Shown in pieces: positions 7,606 through 14,960 of a stretch of 23,817 bases of DNA. Made by a program: the position numbers and the translations under genes. Below the pieces are notes generated by a model, which worked only from the letters and a program-made list of their open reading frames with translations, made no database searches and was not told the origin of the DNA. How positions within the stretch are numbered: the stretch's first letter is position 1; each line of letters opens with the position of its first letter. This stretch comes from Kiritimatiellaceae bacterium (GTDB taxonomy: Bacteria > Verrucomicrobiota > Kiritimatiellia > Kiritimatiellales > Pontiellaceae), in contig NZGU01000006.1 of NCBI GenBank assembly GCA_002691095.1, positions 26,361 through 50,177 on the forward strand, given 5' to 3'.

Positions 7606-8193
7606 ATGAAATGGAATGTTGAGCGGAGTTTGATGTGGACAGCAACGGGTGCGTTTCTGCTGTTTTCAATTGGTGCGATTACAACGACTGTTGTGCCACC
7701 TTTGGTGGATGAGACCATATGGTCAGCAGGAGATCATGTCTTGCACACCTACACGGAACAGGAGTTGCGGGGCATTGAAATTTATAAGCGCGAAGGATGT
7801 GTATATTGTCATACCCAGCAGATTCGTAATCTAGCCTCAGACCAGCGGCGCTATGGATGGCGGCTCGTGCAAGCACCGGTTTCGAAATCATGGGAGTATG
7901 TGAATCAACAGCAAAGTTTCTTGGGTACGAAACGGAGTGGTCCTGACCTGTCACGTGTGGGGGGGAAATATTCATCGGAGTGGCATTGGTCCCATTTCCG
8001 TGATCCTCGTAATATGGGTGAGAAATTTGAATCCCCGAATGGGGCCTTTCAGTCGGCTTCTATCATGCCGTCTTTTAAATATTTGAGTGATCAGGATATC
8101 AAGGATTTGACGGCGTACATTCAGACGCTGGGTCGGGATATAAACTGGCGTAAAGATCGCAACGGTAAGTTGCTAAACGACTACGAAAAATAA
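7606..8193 (+). CDS. ccoO: cbb3 oxidase monoheme subunit II (CcoO)
   Basis: A 195-residue membrane-anchored monoheme cytochrome c that brings electrons to CcoN. There is one N-terminal helix (about 11-32) and a heme site CVYCH (C65-H69) followed by TQQIR, the counterpart of the CcoO HSQMIRP stretch. The distal Met ligand is probably M154 in SIMPSF. RYGW and RSGPDLSRVGGKY segments are also typical of CcoO. Length fits the family. It is directly downstream of ccoN with TAGGAG in the gap, as expected for the core oxidase pair. Confidence 0.96.
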   Translation: MKWNVERSLMWTATGAFLLFSIGAITTTVVPPLVDETIWSAGDHVLHTYTEQELRGIEIYKREGCVYCHTQQIRNLASDQRRYGWRLVQAPVSKSWEYVNQQQSFLGTKRSGPDLSRVGGKYSSEWHWSHFRDPRNMGEKFESPNGAFQSASIMPSFKYLSDQDIKDLTAYIQTLGRDINWRKDRNGKLLNDYEK

Positions 8194-8205
8194 GGTGGGC
8201 TAGAG

Positions 8206-8349
8206 ATGTCTGATGTATCGAATGATAAGCTGGAGCGGACGACGGAGATCGAGCAGGGTGAGGCTGAGATTGGTTCGTTTGTGAAGGGCGTTATTGCTGT
8301 CATCACATTGGTTTGTGTTGCTTATTTAGTGCTTAATATCAATCCGTAG
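8206..8349 (+). CDS. 47-residue single-helix protein in the CcoQ/CcoP position
   Basis: A small ORF starting ATG TCT GAT 12 bases after ccoO and ending at TAG 8347-8349. It has a charged, acidic N-terminal half (about 1-24) and one transmembrane helix at the very C-terminus (about 26-43) ending AYLVLNINP. Its place after ccoO is that of ccoQ or ccoP. CcoQ normally has its helix at the N-terminus, so the orientation differs. The ending resembles, by memory of the family, the second helix of CcoP, which ends in YLVLYPG just before the heme domains. It may be a stand-alone CcoP anchor or a divergent CcoQ. That it is a gene is supported by position, a membrane helix and tight spacing. Confidence 0.65.
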   Translation: MSDVSNDKLERTTEIEQGEAEIGSFVKGVIAVITLVCVAYLVLNINP

Positions 8350-8364
8350 TTGAGAAGGAGGCGG

Positions 8365-9105
8365 GTGATACGCTCTTTCTATTCTATACGACGTCGGATT
8401 TTACAGGCCTTTAGTCTTTGGTGTCTTCTTTCGGTTCCATTGGGCTATTTTTGCTTTGATATTGATGCAGAGGTGGTCAGGGCTTTTGGGAAAGAGTATG
8501 GCTATGCGACCATGTTCACGCCTTTCTTCATTCTGATGGCTGTCGTCATTTACATCGGGGTGATGAGTATGAAGAAAGGGCGGATCTTCTGTTCTCATAT
8601 TTGTCCGATGCACTTGTATTTGGAATTGATCAAGTCAAAAGGGAAGAGCACGTGGTTGAAGCGTATTGGTTGGGGGTTGGTTCTCTCGTTACTTATCACC
8701 CAGTCCTTAGTGGCGTTTTTTGTTCCGGTTTCTGCCCAGTTTTCGTTGCTTCGTTCGGGCTCGTTGATGATGTCGGGTGTGCTAGGGGCCATTCTATTGC
8801 TGTTTTTGATTTTGTTTGTGGTGTATAAGGATACGTTTTGTAAGAAGGCGTGTCCGTATAACTTTATGCAACTGATGCTGCGCAGTGATCGGACGCGCAT
8901 TATGGAGTTTCGCAATCCGGATCATACCTGCACGAATTGTAAAAAGTGCGATGAGGTTTGTCCGTACGATTTGCAGGCTCGTTTTGAGAGCCATGGGTTG
9001 GACTGCAGTAATTGTAATCTTTGCCAGGATGCGTGTACGGAGGAGTTGGGGGCAGGCAATAGTCTGTTTCATCGGCATGATCCGGTCATTGAGTCTGAAA
9101 CGTAA
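8365..9105 (+). CDS. ccoG: CcoG-like polyferredoxin membrane protein (short form)
   Basis: A NapH/CcoG-family Fe-S membrane protein of about 246 residues, associated in other bacteria with copper reduction and assembly of cbb3 oxidase. It has several helices, the family CxxxCP pairs in FCSHICPMHLYLE and FCKKACPYNFMQL, and a C-terminal ferredoxin domain with CTNCKKCDEVCP and CSNCNLCQDAC. CcoG is usually around 450-480 residues with a C-terminal Ig-like domain; that domain and part of the N-terminus are absent. The GTG at 8365 is chosen because AAGGAGG (8355-8361) lies just before it, although the spacing of three bases is short. A TTG at 8350 in the same frame is the alternative and would add five residues, but has no ribosome-binding site. 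Confidence 0.83.
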   Translation: MIRSFYSIRRRILQAFSLWCLLSVPLGYFCFDIDAEVVRAFGKEYGYATMFTPFFILMAVVIYIGVMSMKKGRIFCSHICPMHLYLELIKSKGKSTWLKRIGWGLVLSLLITQSLVAFFVPVSAQFSLLRSGSLMMSGVLGAILLLFLILFVVYKDTFCKKACPYNFMQLMLRSDRTRIMEFRNPDHTCTNCKKCDEVCPYDLQARFESHGLDCSNCNLCQDACTEELGAGNSLFHRHDPVIESET

Positions 9106-9144
9106 ACAGTTGATGATGTCGAACCGGTTGTGGAATGGAAGTAT

Positions 9145-9807
9145 ATGCAGGAAGTGATTACAGCAATATTGAGCGGATTGGCACTTGGCTGGGTGGCGAT
9201 TCCGCATTGCTATGGTATGTGTGGACCGTTGCATGTATCGGTTTGTGCGATGCACCGTACGCGTAGTTTGAAGGCACTATCCCTGTTTAACGTGGGTCGA
9301 TTGACCGGGTATACGATGGCGGGCTTGCTATTCGGCGGCTTGGGTGAGTTTGTTAATTTGGGTCCGTCAAACTATTGCTGTGAGCTGGCATCGGTACGAG
9401 GGGGATTGTTGGCATTGCTTTTCCCGGGTATCACGATTGTGCTGATCGGGGTTTTTAGTTTGCGCCGCAAGGGGTTGCCGGCTGTGAAAAGCGGTTGGTT
9501 GGCTCGTTGGCTGGGTGGTGGGCTGGGGCGGTTGACAGTCGGCGGTGTTTGTACGACGTTGATACCTTGTGGAATGTTATACGCTGCCTTTGCTATGGCA
9601 GTGGGAACTGGAAGCTGGTTGGGGGGGATGTGCTTTATGTTCGCATTTGCGATCACACAAACATTTTTTATGCAGTTGGGTATTTCAGTCGGACGATTGA
9701 TGGGGCGTAAGTGGAGTGAACGTTTGGAAGCAATCTTTCCGTGGCTCTGTATAGCATTGGGCATGGTCTATATCGTTCTATTCATACGGCGGTTAACTCC
9801 GGTTTAA
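9145..9807 (+). CDS. TauE/UreH-like membrane protein of the cbb3 assembly cluster
   Basis: A hydrophobic protein of about 220 residues with roughly six helices. It has the HCYGMCGP motif near its N-terminus and TLIPCGMLYAAFAMA in the middle. Both are hallmarks of the 'sulfite exporter TauE/SafE or urease accessory UreH-like' proteins that are commonly encoded beside ccoG, ccoI and ccoS. These are thought to take part in metal or redox homeostasis for oxidase assembly, but the substrate is not established. The ATG at 9145 is preferred, with weak GGAAG upstream; an in-frame GTG at 9130 would add five residues. It ends one base before the ccoI start. Confidence 0.85.
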   Translation: MQEVITAILSGLALGWVAIPHCYGMCGPLHVSVCAMHRTRSLKALSLFNVGRLTGYTMAGLLFGGLGEFVNLGPSNYCCELASVRGGLLALLFPGITIVLIGVFSLRRKGLPAVKSGWLARWLGGGLGRLTVGGVCTTLIPCGMLYAAFAMAVGTGSWLGGMCFMFAFAITQTFFMQLGISVGRLMGRKWSERLEAIFPWLCIALGMVYIVLFIRRLTPV

Positions 9808-9808
9808 G

Positions 9809-12097
9809 ATGCAGGATGGATGCATAGTATGTGGTCGTGCTATACCGGCTGAGGAGACAACGTTCTGCTGTCCGGGCTGTGCGGCTGTTCACACGATTGT
9901 TGAGCAGCTGAATCTGGAGGGAGCTGCCAAAGATGAGCGGGTGGCACAGCTATTGGAAGGCGTTTTTCCGGGGGGCGAAGAGGTTGATTCTCATGAGGTG
10001 GAATTGGAGAACGGTGAGGGATTGTCATTAATGATTGAGGGGATGGTGTGTCCAGCCTGTGCATGGTTGGTTCACCATCGATTAACAAAACTCTCGGGCG
10101 TCGGTGGGGTGAATGTCAACTTTCTGGCGGAGACGTGCGATCTTCAGTTTGATCCGATGGTGCTGGGGCAAGAGCAGGTTGAGGAGACCATTAGAAAACT
10201 AGGATATCGTGCGTATGAGAGTGGTGATACGCGCGCAGGGGTCGACTATTTTCGGTTTGGGGCGGGTTGGTTCTTTGCGTTGAATGCCATGATGATCTCG
10301 TTTGTGGTCTATTCGGCTGAGAGTTGGTCGGTACCCGTGACGATGCAGTGGGTATGCTCGATTTTATTGGCACTGTTTGGCACCTTGGTTCCTGTCTATG
10401 CAGCGCGCAGTACAATGCGGGCGGGGTTCCGACAACTATCACTAGGTGCGTTTCGGATGGAAAGTCTGGTGGTTGTCTCCACAACGGCGGCATGGGTTTA
10501 CTCGATGTGGGCCATGGTTAGTGGGCAGTTTGAGCGGCTCTATTTTGATGTGGTTACGTTGTTATTGATGTTGATTGAAAGCGGCAATTTGATTACCGGT
10601 TCGTTTTATCGACGGTTGCATCAGCGCGTGAGCTCACTGGCGCTTAAATTACCAAAGAAAGCGCGAATTGAAGGCGTTGTTTTTGCTTCAGTGGATGAGA
10701 TGGAGCCCGGGCAGGCTTTTTGTGTGAGGCGAGATGAAGTGGTGCCGACCGATGGCGTTGCGGTGACAGGGGCAGAGTTTGACTTCAGTCTCATCACGGG
10801 AGAGTCGGTGGGTGTCTGGATGGAGCCTGGTAGTTTGGTGGGAGCTGGCGCCCGTTTATTATCGGATGAAGTTGCTATGCGTGTGCCACCAGGTGGGCGA
10901 TCCAATTTATTGGAGCGAATGGTGGCAAGCACGATTGAGGCGTTTAATACAAAGCGAGAGCAGTTGACGTTGGGTGATCGAATCAGTCAGGTGTTCGTGC
11001 CGTTGGTAGCGTTGATCGGGTTGGCAGTCTTTGTGCTGCAATCGGTTTCTGGTTCAGCGACAGAGGGGTTCTCTCGGTTGTTGGGTGTGTTGATTGTGGC
11101 GTGTCCGTGCGCGTTTGGAATCGCAGAGCCACTGGTGCTAACGGCGGCGATTGAGCAGGTGCGCCGCTGGGGTATTCAGTGCTTCAATGGCTCTATTCTA
11201 GCGTATAAACCCAGTCGAATTGTTTTTGATAAGACGGGCACGTTGACGCGGGGTACGCCGGAAGTAACAGAGGTATATTGGTTGGTTGAGCAGGATGCGC
11301 AATGGCTGGATATATTGGCCTCCGTTGAGAATGGAGTGGAGCATCCGGTGGCTCGTGCGTGTGTGGGATTAGGTCGTCCAAAATCCATTGAGAATCGGGT
11401 GATTGAGCGTACAACGGTTTCAGCGGAGGTAGAGGGAAAGCGGTATCGTGCCGGGAGCGCGGCGTGTTATCCGCAGGTAGAGATTCCTGCTAGTATGGCA
11501 GCGTCGACCTTGGTTCTATTTGGTGATGAGAAGCAGTGTTATTTGATCGTGGCCTTGCGGGATATGGAACGTTCGGAAAGTGTTGATGTGTTAAAACGGA
11601 TGCGGCAACTCGGGATGAGTGCATCTATTTTTTCTGGTGATCGGCAGTCTGTTGTGGATGAGCTTGCCAGGCGGGTGGTGGTGGAAGACGCTCGAGGTGA
11701 GATGAGCAGTACGGACAAGCAGGATGAGATTTGTCGGCTACAGGAGCAGGGGGAAACGGTCATGATGGTGGGAGATGGTATTAACGATGCGCAGGCATTG
11801 GCGGCAGCGGATGTTGGAGTGGCGGTCTATTCGGGGCAGGTGCCGGCCAAAATGAGTTCAGATGGCGTCTTTTTGAAACCGGGTATCGATGCATTGGGGG
11901 CGATACCGATGATGCAGCGTAAAGTGCGGAAGAAGATTCGGCTGAATTATGGATGGGCTTTTTTGTATAACTCGATTGGGGTGGTCTTGGCAGCGTCGGG
12001 GTGGTTGTCGCCAAAGTACTGCGCGGTTGGAATGGTTTTTTCAAATCTTGTGGTGGTGTATAATTCGATCGTTGGGATGGAGTTAAAGCAGCGTTAA
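9809..12097 (+). CDS. ccoI: Copper-transporting P1B-type ATPase CcoI (FixI)
   Basis: A 762-residue heavy-metal P-type ATPase. In order: an N-terminal Cys-rich metal site (C5xxC8 and CCPGC at 20-24) typical of CcoI/FixI, an HMA-like domain with CPAC (C81, C84), membrane helices, the actuator loop with TGES near residue 329, the CPC transport motif (C432-P-C434), the phosphorylation site DKTGT (D474) and GDGIND (655-660). In studied bacteria CcoI supplies copper to CcoN for the CuB centre. The gene starts one base after the preceding stop and is the last of the plus-strand cluster. Its TAA overlaps the stop codon of the opposing gene within TTAA at 12094-12097, leaving no room for a separate terminator. 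Confidence 0.95.
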   Translation: MQDGCIVCGRAIPAEETTFCCPGCAAVHTIVEQLNLEGAAKDERVAQLLEGVFPGGEEVDSHEVELENGEGLSLMIEGMVCPACAWLVHHRLTKLSGVGGVNVNFLAETCDLQFDPMVLGQEQVEETIRKLGYRAYESGDTRAGVDYFRFGAGWFFALNAMMISFVVYSAESWSVPVTMQWVCSILLALFGTLVPVYAARSTMRAGFRQLSLGAFRMESLVVVSTTAAWVYSMWAMVSGQFERLYFDVVTLLLMLIESGNLITGSFYRRLHQRVSSLALKLPKKARIEGVVFASVDEMEPGQAFCVRRDEVVPTDGVAVTGAEFDFSLITGESVGVWMEPGSLVGAGARLLSDEVAMRVPPGGRSNLLERMVASTIEAFNTKREQLTLGDRISQVFVPLVALIGLAVFVLQSVSGSATEGFSRLLGVLIVACPCAFGIAEPLVLTAAIEQVRRWGIQCFNGSILAYKPSRIVFDKTGTLTRGTPEVTEVYWLVEQDAQWLDILASVENGVEHPVARACVGLGRPKSIENRVIERTTVSAEVEGKRYRAGSAACYPQVEIPASMAASTLVLFGDEKQCYLIVALRDMERSESVDVLKRMRQLGMSASIFSGDRQSVVDELARRVVVEDARGEMSSTDKQDEICRLQEQGETVMMVGDGINDAQALAAADVGVAVYSGQVPAKMSSDGVFLKPGIDALGAIPMMQRKVRKKIRLNYGWAFLYNSIGVVLAASGWLSPKYCAVGMVFSNLVVVYNSIVGMELKQR

Positions 12098-12966
12098 AGC
12101 TCGTCCCAAATAAGTTCTTCGAATAGATCGTCTGGGTAACTGATATGTCGCCAGGTGAGTTGTCCGCTCGGATCAGGAATGCCTATGCGGAACCAGACGC
12201 CTACGAAATCATCTTCTCGGTCTCGATTATGATCTGACCAGTCTCCCCCCTCTATTGAACTGGTATCCTCCTCCTCTTCTTCTTCTTCTGATGTCAGGAG
12301 GGTTCGGTCTAATTTTTGCTCGGTGAGAATGGCGGTGGCGGAGTGGACGGTGATTTCTTCAAGCGGAACGAGCATGGAGATGGACTCTTCTCGAACGCGA
12401 ACGCGTTGTTCGGTTATGATTTCGTCAAACAGGTCGGATTCGCTCTCGTAGAAGCTATCGGACGTTTGGAAGAGCGTTTCTTCATATATCGCTTTGCTTT
12501 GCACGGTTATGTTTTCGAGCGGAAAAAAGTTTTGATTGCGGAGTTTCAGGCTGAAGCCCACGGCATCTAGTTCGATGGAGCTGTATTCCTCATACTCTTC
12601 GAGTGGTGTGGTTTGATGAATGAGGGTATCAAAATGGGGGCGGCGATCGAGTGCGATGTATACGGGGGTTCGGTTTTGCTCTTGTTTCATGCGGGCCCAG
12701 CGGTCTTTGTCGAGCGTGAGTTTAAAGCGCATCGTTGAGAGAAATCCATTGAGCTGGTTCCATTGTAGGATATAGCGTTGGTCGGTCTCGCTGAAGAGGC
12801 TGAGTGGCTGCCGACCATTGTTTTCGAGTAATACCTCTTCTTTTTCGATGTCGTATTTGATGATCGTGTCTTCGAGTGTTTTCCCGTCATTGTTGGTGAA
12901 TATATAGGGTTCGGAAGCGGCATTTAAAGTGGTGATGAGTGTGATGAGCAAGAGAAGCGGTTTCAT
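12094..12966 (-). CDS. Secreted acidic protein with SHD1-like N-terminal domain
   Basis: A 290-residue protein with a clear signal peptide (MKPLLLLITLITTLNA, cleavage near residue 16). Residues about 18-70 (YIFTNNDGKTLEDTIIKYD followed by a strand-rich segment and SETDQRYILQW) look like the SHD1/SLA1-homology fold common in secreted proteins of Planctomycetes and Verrucomicrobiota. The rest has no domain I recognise and contains many Glu residues, including a run of seven Glu near residue 230. It overlaps the upstream vWA gene by four bases (ATGA). The GGAGGAGGAA ribosome-binding site is formed by the Glu-rich codons at the end of that gene. The coupling suggests a joint envelope function. 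The domain call is moderate. Confidence 0.8.
   Translation of the reverse strand: MKPLLLLITLITTLNAASEPYIFTNNDGKTLEDTIIKYDIEKEEVLLENNGRQPLSLFSETDQRYILQWNQLNGFLSTMRFKLTLDKDRWARMKQEQNRTPVYIALDRRPHFDTLIHQTTPLEEYEEYSSIELDAVGFSLKLRNQNFFPLENITVQSKAIYEETLFQTSDSFYESESDLFDEIITEQRVRVREESISMLVPLEEITVHSATAILTEQKLDRTLLTSEEEEEEEDTSSIEGGDWSDHNRDREDDFVGVWFRIGIPDPSGQLTWRHISYPDDLFEELIWDEL
12266..12289. repeat. Trinucleotide tract, (TCC)3(TCT)5
   Basis: Eight consecutive pyrimidine triplets on the plus strand, read on the minus strand as GAA/GAG codons for a run of seven Glu in the SHD1-like secreted protein. The tract is in frame, so slippage would lengthen or shorten the Glu run without a frameshift. Confidence 0.8.
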
Positions 12967-14435
12967 AGAAGTTCCTCCTCCGCTTCTTCTTCGAGCATGT
13001 CCATGATGTCGTATATGTTTTGGTCGAGGACATTATCGATCGGGTCTTCGGCATCGATGATACGAAAACGGGCGTCGAGCATATCGGTTAGCAGTTCATA
13101 TTTCTCGGTTGAGGTGAGTAGGGAGGCGGTTTCGGCTGAGTTGTTGAGGGAGGAACCGCCTTTTTCAAGTAGAACAAAGTTCATCTCTGGAAAGCCTCTC
13201 TCCTGATAGATTTCCATGGTGAAGACAAAGAGCGTTTGCATGATTTCTTCGAAGGTGTAGCGTGTATCGGCGGTATAGATGCCGACTTCTTCTGGCTCTT
13301 CCAGGAGTATCCAGTCGGGTATATCGACGTCGTTCTCCCACAATATTTCGTCGGCGTAAGCCACAATTTTTGGATCGAGGAGTTCGTCGAATCGGGCTTG
13401 GTTTTCGAGTTCCAACATTTTTTCGGTCACCGGTACAAGCTCTTCGAGTTCTAGTGACATTTCCTCCCACTCTTCAGCCACGTCTTCATCGCTTAAAAGT
13501 GTTTCCAGTCGTTGATCGAGATATTGATTGAGTTTGTTTTTGCGGGCGAAGTAGGAGAGATCGGTATCGGGGTCGGTAATAGAACCCCAGTCGCCGGAGA
13601 GGAAGAAGATGATTTCGGGCTGCATGGTGGTAGCCAGTTGGGCGGATTTGAGCCAGCCCGTCATATCTGTTTGGGTCACGGGAAGCTCGTAGTTTCCGGT
13701 TGGTATGATGGAAGTGGCTTCGGTTTTGTTGAGGCCGAGTTGCGCAACGTTGGTGTTGATGGAGGCAACCCAGTCGAGGAGATTGGTTTTATGGTGCGCA
13801 GTGGCGGGTACAAGAGCGGGTTGATAGTGAGCCACATGATCATGATCATGGAGGATAAGGTTGAAGAGTGTGGACGAGCGGAAGTTATCGACGATCAGGC
13901 GCAACTCTTCGTTGAGGGTTTGGTAAGCAAAGAGTCCGCCTCGATCTTCGCTGACCATGGCGGGGGAGGCATCCACGATGAGTAGCACTTTCTCGGCTTT
14001 GCCTCGGGTGCCAAAGAAATCGACAGCGGAGAGTCCGTATCCGGTTTCGCGGTATTTAGATTTCATGATCATGGTGCGGTCGGTCTGGATGAAATTCGTG
14101 TAACTACTTTTAAACGTGGGCATGGGTGCCATTTCGACATACGTTCCTTGCTGTGGAATATTTACCATCTGGGGCGCGTTGGCAGTGATTCGACTGGTGG
14201 TTTTACGAGCGGGCTTCGACATCTGTTGCATGAAGGGTTCGACCTGAACCGGTATATCAAGCTGGCGGCGTTCTAGTTTTTTCTGTTCCGTAACTTCAAA
14301 CGTAGCAGGTGTTTTATTGAAGTAACGCAAAGCCACAATACCCCCTGCGAGTGAGAGCAGAATGATATGAACTATCAGGCTAATCAGCGCCGCACTGGAA
14401 CCAATGAGCTGCCGTTTGCGTTTAGGGTTTTTCAT
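12963..14435 (-). CDS. Membrane-anchored protein with a degenerate vWA domain
   Basis: A 490-residue protein with a basic N-terminus and one transmembrane helix (about 15-37), then a Pro/Gln-rich linker and a vWA-like domain from about residue 148. The metal-site strand reads VLLIVDASPAM (D155, S157, with Ala159 where Ser is expected), so the MIDAS site is imperfect. FFLSGDWG near 277-284 fits the fourth strand and loop of the fold. The C-terminal third, from about 300, is rich in Glu and Leu and looks helical. Such proteins in PVC bacteria are often annotated only as vWA proteins; the function is unknown. It is the first gene of a two-gene minus-strand operon. No good ribosome-binding site precedes the ATG; a TATAAT lies five bases upstream instead. 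Confidence 0.85.
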   Translation of the reverse strand: MKNPKRKRQLIGSSAALISLIVHIILLSLAGGIVALRYFNKTPATFEVTEQKKLERRQLDIPVQVEPFMQQMSKPARKTTSRITANAPQMVNIPQQGTYVEMAPMPTFKSSYTNFIQTDRTMIMKSKYRETGYGLSAVDFFGTRGKAEKVLLIVDASPAMVSEDRGGLFAYQTLNEELRLIVDNFRSSTLFNLILHDHDHVAHYQPALVPATAHHKTNLLDWVASINTNVAQLGLNKTEATSIIPTGNYELPVTQTDMTGWLKSAQLATTMQPEIIFFLSGDWGSITDPDTDLSYFARKNKLNQYLDQRLETLLSDEDVAEEWEEMSLELEELVPVTEKMLELENQARFDELLDPKIVAYADEILWENDVDIPDWILLEEPEEVGIYTADTRYTFEEIMQTLFVFTMEIYQERGFPEMNFVLLEKGGSSLNNSAETASLLTSTEKYELLTDMLDARFRIIDAEDPIDNVLDQNIYDIMDMLEEEAEEELL

Positions 14436-14440
14436 TAGAT

Positions 14441-14446
14441 ATTATA
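14441..14446 (-). promoter_or_regulatory. Candidate -10 element for a leaderless vWA transcript
   Basis: On the minus strand TATAAT, inside TTATATAATATC, ends five bases before the ATG at 14435. Transcription would begin at or next to the A of ATG. The -35 region is weak (TTTTGA at 16 bases or TTGAGT at 14). The absence of a ribosome-binding site fits a leaderless message. Confidence 0.35.
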
Positions 14447-14537
14447 TAACCTTATTCGATACTCAAAAGTAAAGGGGGAGTTTGGCACGTTCGTTTTTTA
14501 CTTGCATCAAATTTGGGAATCAGTGAGTAATGTGTGT

Positions 14538-14861
14538 ATGGAAGAGAATTCTTTTCATTGGTTTTATCGTGCAAGGACGGGAGCCGTATTGAGTGTTTTG
14601 GCGGGATTGGCTTTTTTTCTGCTTTGTATGATCCTGCCATTAGTGGGTCCTGCGGGCAGTCGTGTGAGTCATGCGGCTCAAAATCAGGGAATATTTCTCA
14701 GTTGGCTTCTGGTTACATCGGTTATTTCGCTAGGAGCTGTTACTTCTCGCTGGTGGCGTGTTAAGCATCAGCAGGCGCCGAAACCGGTTTTCTCTATCAT
14801 TTTGAGTATCATCTGTTTGTTGACATGGGTGGTTCATTTTTCAGGGGGATTTACTATTTAA
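14538..14861 (+). CDS. Small three-helix membrane protein of unknown function
   Basis: About 107 residues, with three hydrophobic helices (about 16-38, 54-75 and 83-103 counting from the ATG) and short polar ends. I do not recognise a family. It is divergent from the vWA gene and stands about 100 bases before ovoA on the same strand. Start choice is uncertain: ATG at 14538 gives a natural N-terminus (MEENSFHWFYR) but has no clear ribosome-binding site. GTG at 14523 has a weak GGGA upstream, and a TTG at 14502 is also in frame. Helix content and an uninterrupted frame support a real gene, though less surely than its neighbours. Confidence 0.6.
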   Translation: MEENSFHWFYRARTGAVLSVLAGLAFFLLCMILPLVGPAGSRVSHAAQNQGIFLSWLLVTSVISLGAVTSRWWRVKHQQAPKPVFSIILSIICLLTWVVHFSGGFTI

Positions 14862-14876
14862 TCTTCAGGTTGAAGA
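14862..14876. repeat. Small perfect hairpin after the three-helix protein gene
   Basis: TCTTCA-GGT-TGAAGA, a 6-bp stem with a 3-base loop starting directly after the stop codon at 14859-14861. There is no T-run after it on the plus strand, so it is at best a weak terminator or an mRNA 3'-end structure. Confidence 0.3.
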
Positions 14877-14884
14877 ACTAACGG

Positions 14885-14913
14885 TTAACATGAGATGTTT
14901 CTAAGGATTTAAA
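14885..14913 (+). promoter_or_regulatory. Candidate promoter for the ovoAB operon
   Basis: TTAACA at 14885-14890 (5 of 6 to the -35 consensus), a 17-base spacer, and TTTAAA at 14908-14913 (4 of 6 to the -10). It would start transcription roughly 40 bases before the ovoA ATG, which has AAAAGGGGG at 14947-14955 as its ribosome-binding site. Found by eye. Confidence 0.4.
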
Positions 14914-14960
14914 GCAGCTATTAATTAAACGACTCAATATTATTTTAAAAGGGGGTAATC

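Noticed and set aside
14862..14876. Intrinsic terminator after the three-helix protein gene
   Set aside because: The stem is only 6 bp, not GC-rich, and no T-run follows; kept only as a hairpin.
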